Below are positions 49,696-58,200 of a stretch of DNA of 61,604 bases, in pieces. Source of the DNA: an uncultured Candidatus Saccharibacteria bacterium. Its GTDB lineage: Bacteria > Patescibacteriota > Saccharimonadia > Saccharimonadales > Saccharimonadaceae. A program made the translations under genes and the position numbers. The notes under the pieces are model-generated. The model was given only the letters and a program-made list of their open reading frames with translations, was not told the DNA's origin and made no database searches. The DNA lies in assembly GCA_947304155.1 (NCBI GenBank), contig CAMZAD010000005.1:1-61604 (forward strand), written 5' to 3'. Numbering within the stretch: the first letter of the stretch is position 1; every line of letters begins with the position of its first letter.

Positions 49696-51366
49696 CTATA
49701 AGGCTACGTTGCAGAGAATTCGGCAATACTTTCGGATGTTCTGATTGTGCCCTGCCTCAGTATCACTATAATACATCTTTCCGTCGTCCCCTGTCAAGAA
49801 ATAGTACATTGACTTCTTCGAGCTATCAGGATCAGCAACAGCGAGTAGAGCGTTAAGTCCAGGGTTTGAAATTGGGCCTGGAGTTAGGCCGGCACTAACA
49901 CGTGTATTATAAGGAGATTTATATCTAATAATGTCATAGTTTGAAACTAGTTTCTTACGCATTGGGTCAACAAGATCGGCGGCATAAGTAGCAGTTACAT
50001 CTGAGCCAAGCATCATACCAACGCGGACGCGATTAATAAAGACTTGCGCAACGCCTTTCATGTCGGCTGCTCTAGCTTCCTTCTGGACGATACTCGCCAA
50101 GATAATACCCTCTCTCAAACTTAGTCCTTGAGCCTTAAATTTTGCTTCAAGGTCATTTTTCTTAACGACATTTTCTAGAGCATCAAGAGTTGTGACGATA
50201 ATTTTATCGATTGACTCACCATTATAGAATTGATAGGTGTCGCCAAAAATGTAGCCTTCGAGTTGGACTGCGATTGGCTGAGCAGAGCTACTTAAATTAC
50301 CATTCTCGCCATAGAGACCCTTCAAAATTGGGTGGTCGTATTGTTTTTCAAAAGCAATCTTAATTTCTTCTGCAGTGTATCCCTGTTTTTCGAGCTTCTT
50401 CTTAATATCCGCAACGGTTTCGCCAGGCAAGAAAGTAATATTAAAGACATTATCATCTGCCACACCTTTAATAAATACATCTACGATATCAGCAGTGCTC
50501 ATAGTTGAACGAAGTTGATATTCGCCAGCCTTGATGTCGCTCGCCGTGCCAGATAGTTTTGTATAAATTTTCATTGCAAGGTCGGACTTAATTAAATTCG
50601 CATCCTTAAGATTTTTTGAAATTATCGCAACGGACTCATCATTTGAGACCTTAAAGTGGACATATCTACATTCTTCGATCTCTTCAGACTCTTCACTTAA
50701 AGCCGCTTCTTCAGGTGTTTTGAATTTACATTCTTTGACATTGACTGGTTTTAGTGAATAGGTATACCAAAAGTATGCAAGCCCACCGAGCACAGCCCCA
50801 AGCAAGACAATTGAACCAAAAACTGCGCCAAGGACGGTCCCGAGTTTATGCTTGTCTTTTTTGGATTTTGCCACTTTTTTGATTACTTTCTCACTGTTAT
50901 TTTGACTGTCGTTCTCTTTTTTAGCATCTTCTGAAGTATATGGTTTTGTATCAGGTCGGCCATTGGTAATTAACCGTTCAAGGAAGTCCTGCAAGATAAT
51001 GCTAGCAGCTTCGGCATCAATATCGCCTTTTTGATAACCCTTTTTACGCTCTTTCAAACGTCGCTCTGCCTCAACTGAAGTTAATGATTCATCCTGGAAA
51101 TAAATATTCGTATTTGGAATGCTCATTGCGAGTTCGCGTGCGAACTGGCGCACGTATTCACTCTGCTTCGTTTCTGCGCCTTCATTATTGCGTGGTAAAC
51201 CCATCACAAAAGTTGAAGTTTTATTGAGTTTTGCGATGCGAGCAATTTCGGCAAATTCTTGACCGTTAACTTGGACTACGCCATTTGGGACGGCAATTTT
51301 CGTAGCAGAATCAGCCTTCGCGACACCAATGCGTTTAGTGCCGACATCAAGTCCAATCAGCTTCAT
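49696..51366 (-). CDS. RuvX (YqgF)-MltG fusion: Holliday-junction resolvase-like domain joined to endolytic transglycosylase
   Basis: A 556-residue two-domain protein. Residues 1-135 are a full RuvX/YqgF domain: LIGLDVGTKRIGVA with Asp7, YFQDESLTSVEAERRL with Glu93, GDIDAEAASIILQDFL with Asp117. A charged linker leads to one membrane helix at 178-203. Residues about 305-545 are MltG: FLPGETVADIKKKL, LEGYIFGDTYQF, ASIVQKEA with catalytic Glu430, and YNTRVSAGLTPGPISNPG. RuvX would face the cytoplasm and MltG the outside. ruvX and mltG are often neighbours in other bacteria, so fusion by stop-codon loss is plausible. GGAGG precedes the ATG, which shares one base with the upstream stop. Confidence 0.92.
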   Translation of the reverse strand: MKLIGLDVGTKRIGVAKADSATKIAVPNGVVQVNGQEFAEIARIAKLNKTSTFVMGLPRNNEGAETKQSEYVRQFARELAMSIPNTNIYFQDESLTSVEAERRLKERKKGYQKGDIDAEAASIILQDFLERLITNGRPDTKPYTSEDAKKENDSQNNSEKVIKKVAKSKKDKHKLGTVLGAVFGSIVLLGAVLGGLAYFWYTYSLKPVNVKECKFKTPEEAALSEESEEIEECRYVHFKVSNDESVAIISKNLKDANLIKSDLAMKIYTKLSGTASDIKAGEYQLRSTMSTADIVDVFIKGVADDNVFNITFLPGETVADIKKKLEKQGYTAEEIKIAFEKQYDHPILKGLYGENGNLSSSAQPIAVQLEGYIFGDTYQFYNGESIDKIIVTTLDALENVVKKNDLEAKFKAQGLSLREGIILASIVQKEARAADMKGVAQVFINRVRVGMMLGSDVTATYAADLVDPMRKKLVSNYDIIRYKSPYNTRVSAGLTPGPISNPGLNALLAVADPDSSKKSMYYFLTGDDGKMYYSDTEAGHNQNIRKYCRILCNVAL

Positions 51367-53090
51367 TAGTCCTCCGTCTCGGCTTCAATTTTAATCTCTA
51401 CTTTGTTCTCGTCATTTGGAACACTGTATACCCATGGGAAGCTTACTTCAGTATCAACCTTGTAAACGCCACGTGATAAATCTTTAATTAGTGCTTTAAC
51501 CTCGCCGATTTTACGTCCTTTAATTGTTTCTAGGATTTTCTTTTCAGAGATTTCCGGACCATATTTTACATTAACTTTAATCTTTGCGGTGTAGCTAGTC
51601 TTATCATTCTCATACACACGATCAAAGTGAATATTGCTATATGAGTAGATTACGTCATTATTATCAAGTACATTTGCTGTTGTCATGTAATTCTTAGAGT
51701 AGTTTTCAATTGCTACACGGTCAACAACATAGATTGTATAGGTAGTTTTTGCAGTCAGTTTAGCTTTTTTACCCTCTTCTACAACCTCATTTTTAGCTGG
51801 CTTAGAGACAGGTTCCTTAGTTTCAACTTTATAGGTTGATTCGATTTTGACCATATCGTTATCATTGATTTGTTCAATGAGTTTCTGCTTTGCTTCTTCG
51901 TTGTTTTCAAGTTGAGACTTTGCGTCTTCAATGTCTGATTCAGTAACAACTTTTACCATCTTATCGGTACCACCAGTGATTGCTGAGTCAGTATAAGCAA
52001 GCAAGGTTCGACCTTCGATCTTCCAACCAGTATTCTTTGCACTTTCAATATTGTATTTTGTACCAGCTTCAGTTGCTACAACGTCGGCGCGGCCATAAAT
52101 AATACATCCACCATCCTGTAAAACGGTTGTCTTATTAGCACAGTCTGAATTTGACCAAGTTTCTTTAAGTGTAATTGTAAGTGCGTCTTTCGTGGCATAA
52201 CTTAAATCACCGTTAGTAATAACAGTGCCAGCTGGGACAACAACGGTAGCTGAGTTTGCAAAGACTGCGCCAATCACGATTGTACCGGTGGCTTTTTCTC
52301 CATGGTTTGCTGTCCCGGTTGCGTCAAATTCAACTGAAGATTCATCTTCATATTTAACTTGCTCAAGCAAGAATTTACCTGCGTTTATGTCAACGTCTTT
52401 TTCGTTTTTTACGAGTGTAGTATTCTCGGAAATCTGGTATGAAGAAGCGCTAAGTTTCACGTTAATCTTTACGAATGGAGCGATTACAAGCGCCCAAACT
52501 AGGAAGACAATAAGGAGCATAAAGACGGTTGCGCCGATGATTATCCATTTGCGATATTTATCAAAGTTAGGGATTTTTGAAACTTTGTTATCTTTTTTCT
52601 TCTTTTTATCTTTCTCTGCGTCATCTATCTCGTCAGAGTCAATTTCTACGTCATCTTTTTTTGCTTTTACAGCAGCACCAGCCACCTCAGCAGATTCTTC
52701 ACCTGCTTCAGCTTCAGTGGATTCTGTCTTTTCTTCAGTATTCTCTCCTGCTTCTACGGTTTCAGGAGCAACCTCTTCAGCCTTTTTCTCAGCTTTTTTG
52801 CGATTTATAAACTCTGAAGGCAAAATTGGGCGTGAGTTTAGATTCTTTGAGATTGGTAAGCCAGCCATAGCCGACATTTTAATCAGGCTAGTATCTGTTG
52901 TAATAATTACAACAGCCTTATCACTAGCTTTGGCAGTTTTTGCAATTAATTTTACGTTCACAGCTGAACGTAACACACCTAACTTTTTAGGTGGAACAAG
53001 TGCGACGACTTTTTGTTTCGCAGTTTTAATCCGGTTAATAATATCTGTGATATCATCTTCCGGCTCAATATAGATGACGTCTTTATTCAT
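51366..53090 (-). CDS. Baseplate J-like membrane protein, 574 aa
   Basis: Residues 1-90 are a small alpha/beta domain (VIYIEPEDDITDIINRIKTA, VVALVPPKKLGVLRSAVN). Residues 95-175 are a Glu/Ala/Lys-rich disordered stretch. A membrane helix lies at 182-208 (WIIIGATVFMLLIVFLVWAL). The outer part, 210-574, is beta-rich, with TGTIVIGAVFANSATVVVPA and GTVITNGDLSYATKDALTIT resembling the Baseplate_J core. In phage-like machines that core links baseplate parts; in CPR genomes single genes like this are chromosomal and their role is unknown. It is co-transcribed with RuvX-MltG. The -10 TAAAAT (53102-53097) ends six bases before the ATG: predicted leaderless. Confidence 0.65.
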   Translation of the reverse strand: MNKDVIYIEPEDDITDIINRIKTAKQKVVALVPPKKLGVLRSAVNVKLIAKTAKASDKAVVIITTDTSLIKMSAMAGLPISKNLNSRPILPSEFINRKKAEKKAEEVAPETVEAGENTEEKTESTEAEAGEESAEVAGAAVKAKKDDVEIDSDEIDDAEKDKKKKKDNKVSKIPNFDKYRKWIIIGATVFMLLIVFLVWALVIAPFVKINVKLSASSYQISENTTLVKNEKDVDINAGKFLLEQVKYEDESSVEFDATGTANHGEKATGTIVIGAVFANSATVVVPAGTVITNGDLSYATKDALTITLKETWSNSDCANKTTVLQDGGCIIYGRADVVATEAGTKYNIESAKNTGWKIEGRTLLAYTDSAITGGTDKMVKVVTESDIEDAKSQLENNEEAKQKLIEQINDNDMVKIESTYKVETKEPVSKPAKNEVVEEGKKAKLTAKTTYTIYVVDRVAIENYSKNYMTTANVLDNNDVIYSYSNIHFDRVYENDKTSYTAKIKVNVKYGPEISEKKILETIKGRKIGEVKALIKDLSRGVYKVDTEVSFPWVYSVPNDENKVEIKIEAETED

Positions 53091-53096
53091 ACATCA

Positions 53097-53105
53097 ATTT
53101 TACCA
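53097..53105 (-). promoter_or_regulatory. Baseplate J-like / RuvX-MltG operon promoter, leaderless type
   Basis: Extended -10 TGGTAAAAT, six bases from the ATG; faces the kinase promoter about 35 bp away. Confidence 0.65.
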
Positions 53106-53134
53106 TATATTTTTGAAGATTCCTAAAGTTTTTA

Positions 53135-53143
53135 TGGTAAAAT
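53135..53143 (+). promoter_or_regulatory. Histidine kinase promoter, leaderless type
   Basis: Extended -10 TGGTAAAAT on the plus strand, seven bases before the ATG at 53151. Confidence 0.65.
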
Positions 53144-53150
53144 GAACTCA

Positions 53151-54650
53151 ATGGGTATTTTCAGTAGAAATAAAAATTCAGGCGTAGTAGCGGGTTCAGG
53201 CATTACATCAGGAACTCAGGGTGGCGCCGAGCAAATGTTGCTCGCTAGTATGGTGCTTGACTCAATTTCCGAGGGTGTGATTATTGTTGACGCACAAAAT
53301 ATTGTGCGTATGATTAACCCTGCTGCGCTCGCGATGGTAGGTTATAATACCCCAGATGCAGTGATGAATGTAAATGTTGCTGGTCTTTTGACTTTTGAAA
53401 ATGGTGAAGGCGTAAAGATTGAGGATTCCGCAAATGAGGTTTTTGCGGCACTCGCCAAGAATCAGGAATTCACTACACGTTCTTATGTTCTCGTAAATGT
53501 TTTGCAACAGAAGAAGGCTGTAGCTATAACAATTACCCTTTCAAAGACTGGCCGTGGCGAAAAAATTATTTCCATGCGTGATATTGCAAAGGAACTTGAA
53601 GAAGAGGGTGAGCAGGCCGAATTCATTTCAACCGCCTCACATGAGATGAGAACTCCAGTCGCTTCAATTGAGGGCTACCTTGGTTTGGCACTTAACCCAC
53701 AATGTGCAACTATTGATGATCGCGCTAGAAAATATCTTGAAGAGGCGCACGCTTCATCTCAGCATCTCGGTCGTTTGTTTAAAGACTTACTTGATGTAAC
53801 TAAACTTGACGACAAAAAAGCTAAGGTCCATCTTGTTCCAACGGAGGTAAATAGCTTAGTTCGCGAAATTGTTAGTGGTCAGATTCCAATGATGGGTCAA
53901 AAGAATATTAAGTTCACTTTTGGCGCAAATGACGGCGTTGATGGTTCAACTAGTGGCATCCGAACAATTGACCAAGTTTCGTACGCTTTAGTTGACGTAG
54001 ATTTCATGCGTGAAATTATTAATAACTTAGTTGAAAATGCCATTAAATACACCAAAGAAGGCGGGGCAATTTGGGTAAATGTTCGTGGCGATGGTGACCG
54101 TGTTTTGATTAATGTAACAGATACTGGCATTGGTATTTCGCCAGATGATTTGAAGCATATTTTCCAAAAGTTCTATCGCGTAGACAACTCACAAACTCGC
54201 GAAATTGGTGGCACTGGTCTTGGGCTTTATATTGTAAAGATGCGCGCTGAAGCGATGGGTGGCAAGATTTGGGCTGAAAGCTCATTTGGCGAGGGCTCAA
54301 CTTTCTATCTCAGCTTGCCAAGGCTTACTTTTGAAGAGTATGAACGCAGAAAACAGATTATTGCAAACACCGAGATGATGAGCGTAAATAATGTCGCAGC
54401 TCAGACTCAGGCACAGGTGCCAGGTCAACAAATTACGACTCCAATGCAACCAGCAATTCCACCGGTTCAACCGACTGTGATTCCTACCCAACCAGTTCAA
54501 CCAGTCCAGGTAGCAGTTCCAACTCAGCCAGCTCCGCAACCTGCACCGGTTCAGCCAGTTCCAGTGCAGCCAATTCAGCCTGTTCCAGCGCAGCCAATTC
54601 AGCCTGCTCCAGCGCCGCAAACACAACCAGGAATTCCAGGTCAAATGTAA
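53151..54650 (+). CDS. Soluble PAS-type histidine kinase with Pro/Gln-rich tail, 499 aa
   Basis: No membrane helix. PAS-like sensor at 30-145 (MVLDSISEGVIIVDAQNIVR, NPAALAMVGYN). HisKA with His164 in STASHEMRTP. HATPase_c: INNLVENAIKYTKEGG (N box), VTDTGIGISPDDLKHIFQKF (G1/F), GGTGLGLYIVK (G2). Residues 415-499 are almost only Pro, Gln, Val, Ala, Ile and Thr (VQPVPVQPIQPVPAQPIQP). The ATG at 53142 overlaps the -10 box, so 53151 (MGIFSRNKNS) is the likely start, with at most one base of leader. It is followed by its response regulator. Signal unknown, presumably cytoplasmic. Confidence 0.93.
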   Translation: MGIFSRNKNSGVVAGSGITSGTQGGAEQMLLASMVLDSISEGVIIVDAQNIVRMINPAALAMVGYNTPDAVMNVNVAGLLTFENGEGVKIEDSANEVFAALAKNQEFTTRSYVLVNVLQQKKAVAITITLSKTGRGEKIISMRDIAKELEEEGEQAEFISTASHEMRTPVASIEGYLGLALNPQCATIDDRARKYLEEAHASSQHLGRLFKDLLDVTKLDDKKAKVHLVPTEVNSLVREIVSGQIPMMGQKNIKFTFGANDGVDGSTSGIRTIDQVSYALVDVDFMREIINNLVENAIKYTKEGGAIWVNVRGDGDRVLINVTDTGIGISPDDLKHIFQKFYRVDNSQTREIGGTGLGLYIVKMRAEAMGGKIWAESSFGEGSTFYLSLPRLTFEEYERRKQIIANTEMMSVNNVAAQTQAQVPGQQITTPMQPAIPPVQPTVIPTQPVQPVQVAVPTQPAPQPAPVQPVPVQPIQPVPAQPIQPAPAPQTQPGIPGQM

Positions 54651-54696
54651 TTAAGGACTTTCAAAATAACGATAAGTAGTATAGAATAAGGTTAGT

Positions 54697-55350
54697 ATGG
54701 CAAAGATTTTATTAGTTGAAGACGATCAAAGTTTAAGAGAAATTTACAGCATTCGTTTGACTGCTGAAGGCTATGAAATTATTTCTGCCGGTGATGGTGA
54801 AGCTGCACTCGCTTTGGCTGTCCGCGAGAAGCCTGATTTGATTTTGTCTGATGTAATGATGCCAAAAATTTCTGGTTTTGATATGCTTGATATCTTGAGG
54901 CAAACTGCTGAGACTAAAGATATTAAGGTAATTATGATGACCGCGCTTTCTTCAGAAGACCAGCGCGAACGTGGCAATGCGCTTGGTGCAGACCGCTACC
55001 TCGTGAAGTCACAAGTTGGAATTGAAGATGTTGTTAATGCTGTACATGAAGTTTTGAATGATACTGGTGCCGCCGCTCCAGCTCCTGCTGAAGCTCCAGT
55101 AAATCCTGTCAGTACTGGTACGGAAGGCGTTGAACAACCTCAAATGCCAGATACCGCTCCAGTTCAGCCTAACCCTGTTCAACCTGAAGCGCAACCAGTA
55201 GCTCAACCTGAGACACAACCTGCCCCAGCTCCAGAAGCACAACCTGCCCCAGAGGCTGCCCCTGCTCCTGCCCCAGAACAAGCTCCACAAGCTCAGCCAG
55301 CAGCTCCACAAATTGACCCTTCACTTTTCAGCTTCCCTGGACAAAACTAG
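54697..55350 (+). CDS. Receiver-only response regulator with Pro/Ala/Gln-rich tail, 217 aa
   Basis: Receiver domain 1-122: ILLVEDDQ, phospho-acceptor Asp52 in LILSDVMMPK, Thr82 in MMTALSS, Lys104 in YLVKSQ. There is no DNA-binding or enzymatic output domain; residues 125-217 are low complexity (PAPEAQPAPEAAPAPAPEQ), ending IDPSLFSFPGQN. The tail resembles that of the kinase 46 bases upstream, so the pair may act through tail contacts. The -10 (TAGAAT) is about nine bases before the ATG. Confidence 0.92.
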   Translation: MAKILLVEDDQSLREIYSIRLTAEGYEIISAGDGEAALALAVREKPDLILSDVMMPKISGFDMLDILRQTAETKDIKVIMMTALSSEDQRERGNALGADRYLVKSQVGIEDVVNAVHEVLNDTGAAAPAPAEAPVNPVSTGTEGVEQPQMPDTAPVQPNPVQPEAQPVAQPETQPAPAPEAQPAPEAAPAPAPEQAPQAQPAAPQIDPSLFSFPGQN

Positions 55351-55366
55351 TATTTTGTGATATAAT
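55338..55366 (+). promoter_or_regulatory. Pseudouridine synthase promoter, leaderless type
   Basis: TGGACA, 17 bp, TATAAT (extended TGA), six bases before the ATG at 55373. The -35 lies inside the end of the regulator gene. Confidence 0.7.
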
Positions 55367-55372
55367 ATAAGA

Positions 55373-56050
55373 ATGGAATACCGCTTAAATAAATTCTTAG
55401 CCGAGAAACTCGGCCTTTCTCGCCGTGAGGCAGACAACGCAATTGCAAGCGGTAAGGTTTTGGTGAATGATAAGCCCGCTATTTTAGGGGCTAGGATTAC
55501 CGATGCCGACAAAATCTCTTACTGTGGCAAAGATATCGATGCAAAACCAGTTGAATACACTTATCTTATGATGAATAAGCCTGAAGGCTATGTTTCTTCT
55601 AGAAAGCGCCAGGGCGACACACCTACACTTTATGAGCTCTTGCCAGAAAAATATCAGAGTTTAAAGACGGTTGGCAGGCTTGATAAAAATAGTTCCGGAT
55701 TAATCATTTTAACTAATGACGGTGACTTTGCTTATAAGCACACGCATCCAAAGTTCTATAAGCTAAAAACTTATGTTGTGACATTAGACCACGCGCTTGA
55801 GCCGCTCCACCAACAAGAAATTTCCGACTTTGGCATCCAACTTGAAGATGGTCTAAGTAAACTATTCTTAACGAGATTATCCGACGATCGCCTTACTTGG
55901 CAAGTCGAGATGAGCGAAGGTCGCAACAGACAAATTCGTCGCACGTTCGCTGCGCTCGGATATGAGGTTAAAAAACTTCATCGTATTGAATTTGGAAACT
56001 ATAAACTTGGCGATTTAAAGCCTGGCGAAATAGTTGAGATAAAAAAATAA
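55373..56050 (+). CDS. RsuA/RluB-type rRNA pseudouridine synthase
   Basis: A 225-residue enzyme. N-terminal S4 RNA-binding domain (RLNKFLAEKLGLSRREADNA). Catalytic Asp104 in VGRLDKNSSGLIILTND; LMMNKPEGYVSS and EGRNRQIRRTFAALGYEVKK are family motifs. The target could be 16S (RsuA) or 23S (RluB/E/F) rRNA; sequence alone does not tell. +1 is predicted to be the A of the ATG. Confidence 0.92.
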   Translation: MEYRLNKFLAEKLGLSRREADNAIASGKVLVNDKPAILGARITDADKISYCGKDIDAKPVEYTYLMMNKPEGYVSSRKRQGDTPTLYELLPEKYQSLKTVGRLDKNSSGLIILTNDGDFAYKHTHPKFYKLKTYVVTLDHALEPLHQQEISDFGIQLEDGLSKLFLTRLSDDRLTWQVEMSEGRNRQIRRTFAALGYEVKKLHRIEFGNYKLGDLKPGEIVEIKK

Positions 56051-56076
56051 CCCCGAACTTGGGGGTTATTTTTTTG
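56046..56076. terminator. Terminator between the pseudouridine synthase and DUF2975-like genes
   Basis: AATAACCCC and GGGGTTATT around a 7-base loop, with T-run; serves both convergent genes. Confidence 0.85.
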
Positions 56077-56080
56077 ATTT

Positions 56081-56737
56081 TTATTCTTTGGTAGCTTTTG
56101 CTTTTGATTTAGATTCAAGCTCGTAGCCACGTTTGAAGAGGTATGCACCAATAAATACTGGAATGATAGTTGAGAATGTACCACTACTGACGTGAATATT
56201 GAGAGAGTGCTTAAAGAATGCGCTCGCCATAATGTCGATTACACAACCAAGGACAAAGATGACAATCTCATAAATAAAGATTTTATCAACATATTCCAAG
56301 TTCTCTTCTGTAAATGGCGTTTTCTCTTCTGCGATACTCTTGAAGAGATTTGCGACGTTATTCAAACAGACTGCACTAAATACTACCGCAACTGCGCCAA
56401 CCAACACTACGATTGAACCGAAACTCAAATCATGCTGCAAGTCATTGCTGATATAGTTTTTGATATCGTTTGCAGCTTTTTCGTCCAAAGTAATACTGAA
56501 GCCGTTATCAAATTTAATGGTTTGAGCTTCAATTTTGTAGTTTGTACTAATACCAAAGGCTGACATTTCTTGAGTTTCTGGATTAATCACGATATTGTGA
56601 GCCGTGTAGGCCATAGCAGATGCGCCAAGCACCATAAACACTACGCCAATCCAAGCAAAAACGCTGCCGATGCGAGCGAAGATGCCGATAATTCTCGACA
56701 CCGTCTTAAAAGTACTATCTTTGAAGTTTTTTAACAT
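56081..56737 (-). CDS. DUF2975-like four-helix membrane protein, 218 aa
   Basis: Four membrane helices (about 18-45, 105-125, 150-172, 185-203). Between helices 1 and 2 lies an outer beta-like stretch (AQTIKFDNGFSITLDEKA). NLFKSIAEEKTPFTEENLEY is the loop that recalls DUF2975 proteins, which often pair with a small Cro-type regulator; none is next to it here. It is 12 bases after the FtsA-like gene with AAAGGAGG, so they are one unit. Confidence 0.65.
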   Translation of the reverse strand: MLKNFKDSTFKTVSRIIGIFARIGSVFAWIGVVFMVLGASAMAYTAHNIVINPETQEMSAFGISTNYKIEAQTIKFDNGFSITLDEKAANDIKNYISNDLQHDLSFGSIVVLVGAVAVVFSAVCLNNVANLFKSIAEEKTPFTEENLEYVDKIFIYEIVIFVLGCVIDIMASAFFKHSLNIHVSSGTFSTIIPVFIGAYLFKRGYELESKSKAKATKE

Positions 56738-56749
56738 TATCCTCCTTTT

Positions 56750-58078
56750 TTAATTTTGTAATAACTTAGCAATTTTTGCGCGAAGTCCAGTCGGTTCAGT
56801 CGTATCAGTCATCGTATCAAGCGCCACACGAAGAAGTCCGAAGGCGGTAATATATGAATAGTCCAAATCTACATCTGTAGTGTTATCAATTCCAGGGATA
56901 TCAATATCATCTAGAAGATGCACAACTGGGCGGCGCGAGAATGGAAGTTCGGTCCACCAATCTTTAGTTGCGAGCGCTTCTTGGAGCGCAACTAAGCCAG
57001 CGCCACCGCCACAAAGCAGAATTTTGCCTGGTAGTGTGTCGGTAGTAGTAAATTCTTCAAGCGCGATTTCAATTCCAGAGAGCCAAACATCAATGTTGCT
57101 ATCAAGTGCTTTATAGATTGCCTGTTTTTTATCGCTATTTTCAATGTAGGTTGCAAGCTCGTTTGCCGAAGCGGCGTCAGCAATGGTTGTAATTGCCGGG
57201 TCAGACAAAAGGTCGCGATCAAGATTTAATTTCAAACGTTCTGCCAAATCAAAATCAATATCAAGTTGGTTAGCAATTTGATGAGTGAAGCTACGGCCAC
57301 CAATGCCAAACATCTTAGTTCCTTCAACTCCGCCATCGTCAACTACAGCAATGTCAGTCGTACCGCCACCAATATCCATCACAATTGCCGAGAAGTTTGC
57401 GTCCAAATCATCACCAAGACAAGCACGACAGACCGCAAACGGTTCTACGGCCACCGCGAGCAAATCAAGGTTAAGCTCCGTACAGACCTTTTCAATTGCC
57501 GAGATATGCACGAGCGGCGCGAAGGCAGTATAGAATTGAATAATAAGTTCAGAACCTTTAAATCCGACCGGGTTGCTGACTTTATATCCATCAATCGTAA
57601 GGCTAACAATCGCAGAGTTTATTAAGCGAACTTGAATATCCGGATTATCGGTCTCATCGGCCAATTCCCTCTTAGCTTTTTCGCCAGCATTCTCCTGGAT
57701 TTTCTGAACAATAAGTTCCATTTCCTGCTCAGTAATTGGCTTGTTACCATTTTTACGACGGTAGTGCACGGTGTTAGTCGTGCCTTTAACGAGTTCACCC
57801 GCAATACCGACTACAGTGGTTTTTGAAACCACGCCAGCCTGGTCTTCAGCCTGACTCAGAGCCTTTTCGCAGACAGAAATTACACCTGGAATATCAGCAA
57901 TAGCACCATCATACATATTGCCCATCGATTGATGAGCCTTCCCTACTCCGATAATCTCGAGAGTATTATCTTTTCCTTTTGCGGCAATAACAGCTTTTAC
58001 GAATTCGGTCCCGATATCAAGGCCGAGGATAATATTCTCTGGATTCACTTTTCTTTTTGGAACTTCTTTGTCTTCCAT
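56750..58078 (-). CDS. FtsA / PilM-like actin-family ATPase
   Basis: A 442-residue actin-fold protein. Phosphate 1 loop LGLDIGTEFVKAVIAA; an inserted SHS2-type domain (YDGAIADIPGVISVCEKALS); phosphate 2 VMDIGGGTTDIAVVDDGG; adenosine motif ILLCGGGAGLVAL. It ends with a short amphipathic stretch (LRAKIAKLLQN) that could be the membrane tether. FtsA anchors FtsZ; PilM serves type IV pili. No ftsZ or pil gene lies in the window to decide. Promoter TTGTCA-17-TATAAT overlaps the divergent nusA promoter. SD AAGGAT. Confidence 0.82.
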   Translation of the reverse strand: MEDKEVPKRKVNPENIILGLDIGTEFVKAVIAAKGKDNTLEIIGVGKAHQSMGNMYDGAIADIPGVISVCEKALSQAEDQAGVVSKTTVVGIAGELVKGTTNTVHYRRKNGNKPITEQEMELIVQKIQENAGEKAKRELADETDNPDIQVRLINSAIVSLTIDGYKVSNPVGFKGSELIIQFYTAFAPLVHISAIEKVCTELNLDLLAVAVEPFAVCRACLGDDLDANFSAIVMDIGGGTTDIAVVDDGGVEGTKMFGIGGRSFTHQIANQLDIDFDLAERLKLNLDRDLLSDPAITTIADAASANELATYIENSDKKQAIYKALDSNIDVWLSGIEIALEEFTTTDTLPGKILLCGGGAGLVALQEALATKDWWTELPFSRRPVVHLLDDIDIPGIDNTTDVDLDYSYITAFGLLRVALDTMTDTTEPTGLRAKIAKLLQN

Positions 58079-58098
58079 CTGTCTTTATCCTTATGTTT

Positions 58099-58127
58099 AT
58101 TATAACAGAGCTTGACTCAAATGACAA
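58099..58127 (-). promoter_or_regulatory. FtsA/PilM-like gene promoter
   Basis: TTGTCA, 17 bp, TATAAT on the minus strand, followed by AAACATAAG. Confidence 0.75.
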
Positions 58128-58140
58128 AGTTTGCTATACT
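58112..58140 (+). promoter_or_regulatory. nusA promoter
   Basis: TTGACT, 17 bp, TATACT (extended TGC) on the plus strand; interleaved with the divergent promoter, so the two cannot be occupied together. Confidence 0.75.
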
Positions 58141-58150
58141 ATAGGTAAGA

Positions 58151-58172
58151 ATCCGACCTGAAGAAGGCCGGA
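58151..58172 (+). promoter_or_regulatory. nusA leader hairpin
   Basis: TCCG-A-CCT pairs with AGG-C-CGGA around a short loop, just after the predicted +1. No strong T-run; a 5' stabiliser or autoregulatory site is possible. Confidence 0.4.
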
Positions 58173-58200
58173 TAATTTTAACTAAAAAGAAAGGTAAAAA

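Noticed and set aside
52225-53073. Plus-strand open frame of 282 codons, Ser/Thr-rich
   Set aside because: It lies entirely over the baseplate J-like gene, whose opposite frame has clear domains; its Ser richness mirrors the Glu/Ala codons of that gene, and no ribosome site is present.
51366-53090. Baseplate J-like gene as sign of a prophage or contractile injection system
   Set aside because: No sheath, tube, tail fibre, terminase or integrase genes lie nearby; it is co-transcribed with RuvX-MltG and looks chromosomal.
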